From Phenylobacterium deserti (GTDB taxonomy: Bacteria > Pseudomonadota > Alphaproteobacteria > Caulobacterales > Caulobacteraceae), in NCBI GenBank assembly GCA_943332615.1, contig CALQQB010000006.1:43348-107347 (forward strand): DNA of 64,000 nucleotides, read 5' to 3'. Each line of letters opens with the position of its first letter. Positions within the stretch are counted from its first letter, which is position 1. Positions 60,740 through 64,000 of the stretch are shown here, in pieces. The translations under genes were made by a program, and so were the position numbers. The notes beneath the pieces were generated by a model. It had not been told where the DNA came from. It made no database searches and was given only the letters and a program-made list of their open reading frames with translations.

Positions 60740-62410
60740 ATGGCGGCGGCTGAAGGCGCAGCACGGGGAACGGCGGCGAGCGCGGCGCCCGCCCGTGCGC
60801 CGACGTCGGGCGGCGCGCCCAGCATGCTGCAGCTGCTCAGCTTCATTTTCGCCAGCGCCGACATGGTGATGGAGATCGCCGCGGACGGGCAGGTGACCTT
60901 CGCGACCGGGGCCGCGCAGCGCCTGCTGGGCCGCACCGCCGACAGCCTGGTGGGATGCGCCTGGCGCGACCTGATCGCCCCGGCCGAAGTGGAGTTGGTC
61001 GAGGCGGCGCTGCAGGATCTGGGGCCCGGCGAGCGCCGCGGGCCGTTCCGGATCGAGCTGGCCTCCCCGCGCGGGCCGCAGCCGGCGACCTTGTCGCTGT
61101 TCCAGGTGCCGCAGCGCAATGACCGGACCTCAGTGGCGCTGAGTGTCTGCCACCCCAGCTTCGCCCAGGTGCCGACGGACGCCGCCGGCCTGGCCAGCCG
61201 CGACGACTTCGAGGCGGCGGCCACGACCCTTTTGAAGGATGCCGAGCGCGCGGGGCTGCCGCTGCAGATCGACCTGCTGGAATTCTCGGGCCTGACCAAG
61301 TCGCTGGAAGCCATGGCGCCCTCCGAGGCCGAGGTGACCCGGCGCAAGTTCGCCGCGGTACTGCGCGCGGCCTCGTACGGCGGCCTGCCGGCGGCGGCGC
61401 TGGGCGGCGACCGCTTCGCCCTGGTGCGCTCGGGCAAGGGCAATCCGGAGGGCCTGAGCCTGAGGGTGCGCGAGGTGGCGGGCGCGGGCGTGCAGATGAT
61501 GGCGGGGGAGCTGGCGCTGGACGCGCGCTCGCCCGGCGAGAGCCTGCGGGCGATCCACTACGCCCTGGGCCGGTGCATCGAGGAGGGCCCCTCGGCGGCG
61601 GCCAACAGCTTTGAGGCAGCGCTGCGCCAGACGGTAAGTGAATCCGCGCGGTTCAAGGACCTGCTGAGAAACGGCGCCTTCGACCTAGTCTACCAGCCGG
61701 TGGTCGATTTGAAGACGCGCAAGCTGCACCACTATGAGGCCCTGACCCGCTTCGAGGGCGGCGGCGGGCCCGCGGCGACCATCAAGCTGGCCGAGGAACT
61801 GGGCCTGGTGATGCAGTTCGACCTGACCATCGTGCGCATGGTGGCGGCGGTGCTGAGCGAGAGCCCCTCCGACGTGCGGGTGGCGGCCAACGTCAGCGGC
61901 TATTCGCTGATGCGGCCCGGGTTCGTGGACGAGGTGCTGAAGGTGACGGCCCACACGCCCAGCCTGCGCAAACGTTTGCTGCTGGAGGTGACCGAGAGCC
62001 ACAAGCTGGACGATCTGGACGCCGCCAACGCCCTGGTGCAGCAACTGCGCGTCGGCGGGCACGAGGTTTGCCTGGACGACTTCGGCGCAGGGTCGGCGTC
62101 GCTGGATTACCTGCGCCGGCTTGAGACCGACGTGGTGAAATTCGATGGCCGCTTCGTGCGCTCGCTGGAGACCCGGCCGCGGGATGTGACGCTGTTGAAG
62201 CGGCTGTCGGAGCTGTGCCGAGAGCTGGGTATATCGACGGTGGCGGAGATGATCGAGACCGAAGAGGTGGCCAAGCTGGCCGCCGACGCCGGTGTCGAGT
62301 TTGGCCAGGGGTGGCTGTTCGGACGGCCGGTATCGACCCCCGTGAGTCAGGCGCGAGGGCCCAATCCGGTAGCTGCGCGGCGCAAAGGCGTCACAGAGAG
62401 CTGGGGCTAA
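60740..62410 (+). CDS. PAS / degenerate GGDEF / EAL domain protein, probable c-di-GMP phosphodiesterase
   Basis: 556 residues from ATG 60740 after GAGGAAA. PAS domain (about 35-140, FIFASADMVMEIAADGQVTF), a degenerate GGDEF-like region (about 150-290, no GGDEF motif; reads GGDRFAL), and an EAL domain (about 300-535) with YEALTRFEGGG, NVSGYSL, LLEVTES, LDDFGAG, VVKFDGRF and EMIETEE and FGQGWLFGRP. Most catalytic residues for c-di-GMP hydrolysis are present. No membrane helix. It would lower c-di-GMP in response to a PAS signal. Confidence 0.87.
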   Translation: MAAAEGAARGTAASAAPARAPTSGGAPSMLQLLSFIFASADMVMEIAADGQVTFATGAAQRLLGRTADSLVGCAWRDLIAPAEVELVEAALQDLGPGERRGPFRIELASPRGPQPATLSLFQVPQRNDRTSVALSVCHPSFAQVPTDAAGLASRDDFEAAATTLLKDAERAGLPLQIDLLEFSGLTKSLEAMAPSEAEVTRRKFAAVLRAASYGGLPAAALGGDRFALVRSGKGNPEGLSLRVREVAGAGVQMMAGELALDARSPGESLRAIHYALGRCIEEGPSAAANSFEAALRQTVSESARFKDLLRNGAFDLVYQPVVDLKTRKLHHYEALTRFEGGGGPAATIKLAEELGLVMQFDLTIVRMVAAVLSESPSDVRVAANVSGYSLMRPGFVDEVLKVTAHTPSLRKRLLLEVTESHKLDDLDAANALVQQLRVGGHEVCLDDFGAGSASLDYLRRLETDVVKFDGRFVRSLETRPRDVTLLKRLSELCRELGISTVAEMIETEEVAKLAADAGVEFGQGWLFGRPVSTPVSQARGPNPVAARRKGVTESWG

Positions 62411-62494
62411 ACGTCCGCCACTTAGGCGCTTCATCGCGGTTAGATTCGTCCACGAAACGTTCCAGCGTCCGGGGGCGTGGCCTGAAGGTGGCGC

Positions 62495-62893
62495 TCAGGC
62501 GTTGAGGGCCGAGACCAGGCCGAGGTGCTCCACGAAGGGGTCGAAGTCGCGGTCACTGTACAGCAACGCCAAACCGTTGGCGAGACAGCGGGTGGCGATG
62601 AGCGTGTCGATCGTCTTGCGGACCGTGACCCCACGGCCGCGTAAGGTGCGGAAATTGCGCGCGGCCTGGATCGCTATGTCCCGGCCGCCGATCTCGATGA
62701 TGTCCATCGCGCCCAACAGGCGTAGGCCGTTGTCAAAAGCCGCCAGGCTGGTGAAGCCCTGCAGCACCTCGGTCAGGACGAGGTCGCCGGTGAACAGCAG
62801 GTCCGTTCCGAGCAGTTGGTCGAGGCGGTCGGACTCGGGGGTGGCGATCCCTCTAAAATAATCGATCCAGACGCTGGAATCGACCAGCGTCAC
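62495..62893 (-). CDS. vapC: VapC-type PIN-domain toxin ribonuclease
   Basis: 132 residues. The PIN acidic residues are visible: Asp5 (LVDSSVWIDYF), Glu42 (LTEVLQGF), Asp96 (TIDTLIA) and Asp114/Asp116 (YSDRDFD). VapC cuts RNA, usually initiator tRNA or specific rRNA sites. The ATG overlaps the vapB stop by ATGA, the usual order with the antitoxin first. Confidence 0.92.
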   Translation of the reverse strand: MTLVDSSVWIDYFRGIATPESDRLDQLLGTDLLFTGDLVLTEVLQGFTSLAAFDNGLRLLGAMDIIEIGGRDIAIQAARNFRTLRGRGVTVRKTIDTLIATRCLANGLALLYSDRDFDPFVEHLGLVSALNA

Positions 62894-63084
62894 CGGTCGA
62901 TTCGCATCGCTTCCAGGTCACCATCCCACGCGAGCTTGCCGCGGAAGGCCCGGATTTCCGCCTGCCGCTGAAGCCGCAACAGGGTCTTCAAGCCCAACTC
63001 CACCGCTTCCCGCTTGGTCTTGAGGCCGGTCGCGCGAAGGGTTTCCGACATCAGATGGTCGTCGATAACGATGTTGGTGCGCAT
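62890..63084 (-). CDS. vapB: VapB-type antitoxin
   Basis: 64 residues from ATG 63084: MRTNIVIDDHLMSETLRATG, then KTKREAVELGLKTLLRLQRQ, the type II VapB RHH-like N-terminus, and a C-terminal tail FRGKLAWDGDLEAMR that would wrap VapC. The ORF-track start at 63138 includes operator DNA. It neutralises VapC and represses its own promoter. Confidence 0.9.
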   Translation of the reverse strand: MRTNIVIDDHLMSETLRATGLKTKREAVELGLKTLLRLQRQAEIRAFRGKLAWDGDLEAMRIDR

Positions 63085-63086
63085 CG

Positions 63087-63116
63087 ATGTGTATCCAAGA
63101 AGATTTTTATACACAT
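63087..63116 (-). promoter_or_regulatory. Palindromic operator upstream of vapBC
   Basis: ATGTGTAT (63087-63094) and ATACACAT (63109-63116) are perfect 8-bp arms with a 14-base AT-rich spacer, starting two bases upstream of the vapB ATG. Position and symmetry fit VapBC autorepression. The AT-rich spacer may hold the -10 region. Confidence 0.55.
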
Positions 63117-63269
63117 AGATGATGTCGCCGAGGATCACAATGTTCTTCTTTTATTCCACACGCTGGGGCCGGTAAGCCGGAACGGCATGAGGTTGGCGGC
63201 CCGCCCCCTTGGGCCCAGGCGCGGGCGTCTCTATGTAGCCGACTTCAAACCTTCGCCTTGGAGCCTTGC

Positions 63270-63797
63270 ATGTCCGTGTCGTTCTACGATGTCTCGATCC
63301 CGACCTACCTCAGCACCCTGAAGAACCTGGCGGCGATCCTGGAGAAGACGGAGGCGCATGCGAAGGCGGGTGGGGTCGATCCGGCAAGCTACCTGGACGT
63401 GAAGCTGGCGCCCGACATGGCGGTCTTCACCCGCCAGATTCAAATGGCCAGCGACGCGGCCAAGGGCGGCGTGGCCCGGCTGGCCGCCGTGCCGCCGCCC
63501 AGCTATGCAGACACCGAGACCACCTGGGCGGAGGTGAAGGAACGCATCGCCAAGACCATCGCCTTCGTGGCTTCGATCAAACCTGAGCAGGTGAACGGCG
63601 CCGAAAGCCGTACAATTGAGCTGCCGCTCCCGGGGCGGACGATGACGTTCACGGGGGTAGATTTCCTGAACCAGTTCTCACTGCCGAACTTCTTCTTCCA
63701 CGTCGTGACGGCCTACGGCCTGCTGCGCAGCCAGGGCGTACCGCTAGGCAAGATGGACTATCTGGCCGGCGCGCGGGCGGCGGAACTGGCGGCATAG
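63270..63797 (+). CDS. DUF1993 family protein
   Basis: 175 residues from ATG 63270 behind GGAG. MSVSFYDVSIPTYLSTLKNLAAIL, then LAPDMAVFTRQIQMASDAAKGG and DFLNQFSLPNFFFHVVTAYGLLR are the DUF1993 blocks; the family forms four-helix bundles of the DinB-like type. Function unknown. Cytoplasmic, single gene, followed by a C-rich palindrome. Confidence 0.87.
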   Translation: MSVSFYDVSIPTYLSTLKNLAAILEKTEAHAKAGGVDPASYLDVKLAPDMAVFTRQIQMASDAAKGGVARLAAVPPPSYADTETTWAEVKERIAKTIAFVASIKPEQVNGAESRTIELPLPGRTMTFTGVDFLNQFSLPNFFFHVVTAYGLLRSQGVPLGKMDYLAGARAAELAA

Positions 63798-63805
63798 GGT
63801 AGCGC

Positions 63806-63844
63806 CTTCCCCTCCCCCGTCTGAACAGGCACGGGGAGGGGAAG
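63806..63844. repeat. C-rich/G-rich inverted repeat, copy adjoining the IS end
   Basis: CTTCCCCTCCCCCGT (63806-63820) and ACGGGGAGGGGAAG (63831-63844) pair over 14 bases with one bulged C and a 10-base loop. It resembles the palindrome at 16030-16069. It sits just before the IS481-like left end and may serve as terminator for the DUF1993 gene. Confidence 0.65.
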
Positions 63845-63850
63845 CGAACT

Positions 63851-63929
63851 ATGTCCTGACCGGATAGAGGGGTGACGGAATCGACCGGAAGGATGGGTGA
63901 CAGTTCTCTGTCGGTAGGGGGACTTGCCG
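63851..63929 (+). mobile_element. Left end of an IS481-like element with two 19-bp direct repeats
   Basis: GACCGGATAGAGGGGTGAC (63858-63876) and GACCGGAAGGATGGGTGAC (63883-63901) agree at 16 of 19 bases and lie between a possible terminal TGTCC (63852) and the transposase start. Repeated sites of this kind near IS ends often bind transposase. The exact border cannot be fixed without the right end. Confidence 0.5.
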
Positions 63930-64000
63930 ATGCCTTGGTTGGAGAGCTGCGCCATGGATCAGCGCGTGGGGTTCATTGCCGATTGGCTGAGCGGGCTATG
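63930..64000 (+). CDS. IS481-family transposase, N-terminal fragment (cut by window edge)
   Basis: Only 23 codons are visible: MPWLESCAMDQRVGFIADWL and SGL. The start M-P-W-x-E, followed by the short MDQR segment and a helix leading to a HTH, is typical of IS481-type DDE transposases. The frame is open to the window end. Nothing can be said about whether the element is intact. Confidence 0.72.
   Translation, partial: MPWLESCAMDQRVGFIADWLSGL

Noticed and set aside
62411-62494. Small gene or terminator between the EAL gene and vapC
   Set aside because: No reading frame with a start site and no stem with a T-tract is visible in these 84 bases.

Overview
The window is GC-rich, densely coding alphaproteobacterial chromosome. 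It most resembles the Caulobacterales (Caulobacter or Phenylobacterium type). The reasons are a DivJ-like kinase, a MucR/Ros regulator, a type IVb Flp pilin beside a CpaA-type prepilin peptidase, a perfect CtrA box (TTAA-N7-TTAA), a ccmI-ccmE-ccmF-ccmH block followed by degP and a two-component pair, and several small conserved families typical of this group. No rRNA, tRNA or CRISPR array was seen. All calls come from reading the sequence and the supplied ORF track; nothing was searched against a database.

Layout. 0-5.5 kb: the 3' end of ruvC, about 1 kb of decayed DNA with a broken secreted-protein gene, a chemotaxis receptor, and a nitroreductase flanked by two remnants of phage small-terminase-like genes, then a tyrosine phosphatase. 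5.5-15 kb: a class V aminotransferase, a UMF1-type MFS protein, pilin plus prepilin peptidase, an M17 aminopeptidase overlapping an NlpC/P60 hydrolase, a membrane-anchored cytochrome c, kdsB-pheA and a crotonase. 15-21 kb: nudC, a YghU-type GST, a di-heme cytochrome lipoprotein with an unusual neighbour, an SDR, and a GNAT pseudogene. 21.6-24.6 kb: a CarH/LitR-type B12 photoreceptor-repressor gene divergent from folE2-DUF3429-SDR, with two near-identical 17-bp sites in the 81-bp gap. 24.6-31 kb: a PQQ/heme dehydrogenase, an MFS permease, a second crotonase, mucR and small genes. 30.8-41.8 kb: sufE, two head-to-head histidine kinases (one DivJ-like), prfC, rsmC, rsuA, a TPR-like protein behind a CtrA box, and a TonB-domain-like secreted protein. 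41.8-48.3 kb: an NMT1-type ABC transporter, an Uup-type ABC-F ATPase, a YcgN-family protein and a DnaJ-like chaperone. 48.3-60.4 kb: PepSY protein plus PhoPQ/FeuPQ-like pair, an unknown helical protein, cytochrome c maturation genes, degP and another two-component pair. 60.4-64 kb: an orphan ParD-like antitoxin, an EAL protein, vapBC, a DUF1993 protein and the left end of an IS481-type element cut by the window edge.

How the genes work together. The clearest coherent system is the putative light/B12-controlled unit at 21.6-24.6 kb: the regulator keeps the W-x9-EH cobalamin photoreceptor motif and the genes it faces overlap one another. The ccm genes make periplasmic c-type cytochromes, and the window encodes at least three CxxCH proteins that would need them. 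Cell-envelope stress and signalling is a second theme (DegP, PepSY protein, two OmpR-type pairs). Several gene remnants, palindromic repeats and the IS end mark the accessory DNA.
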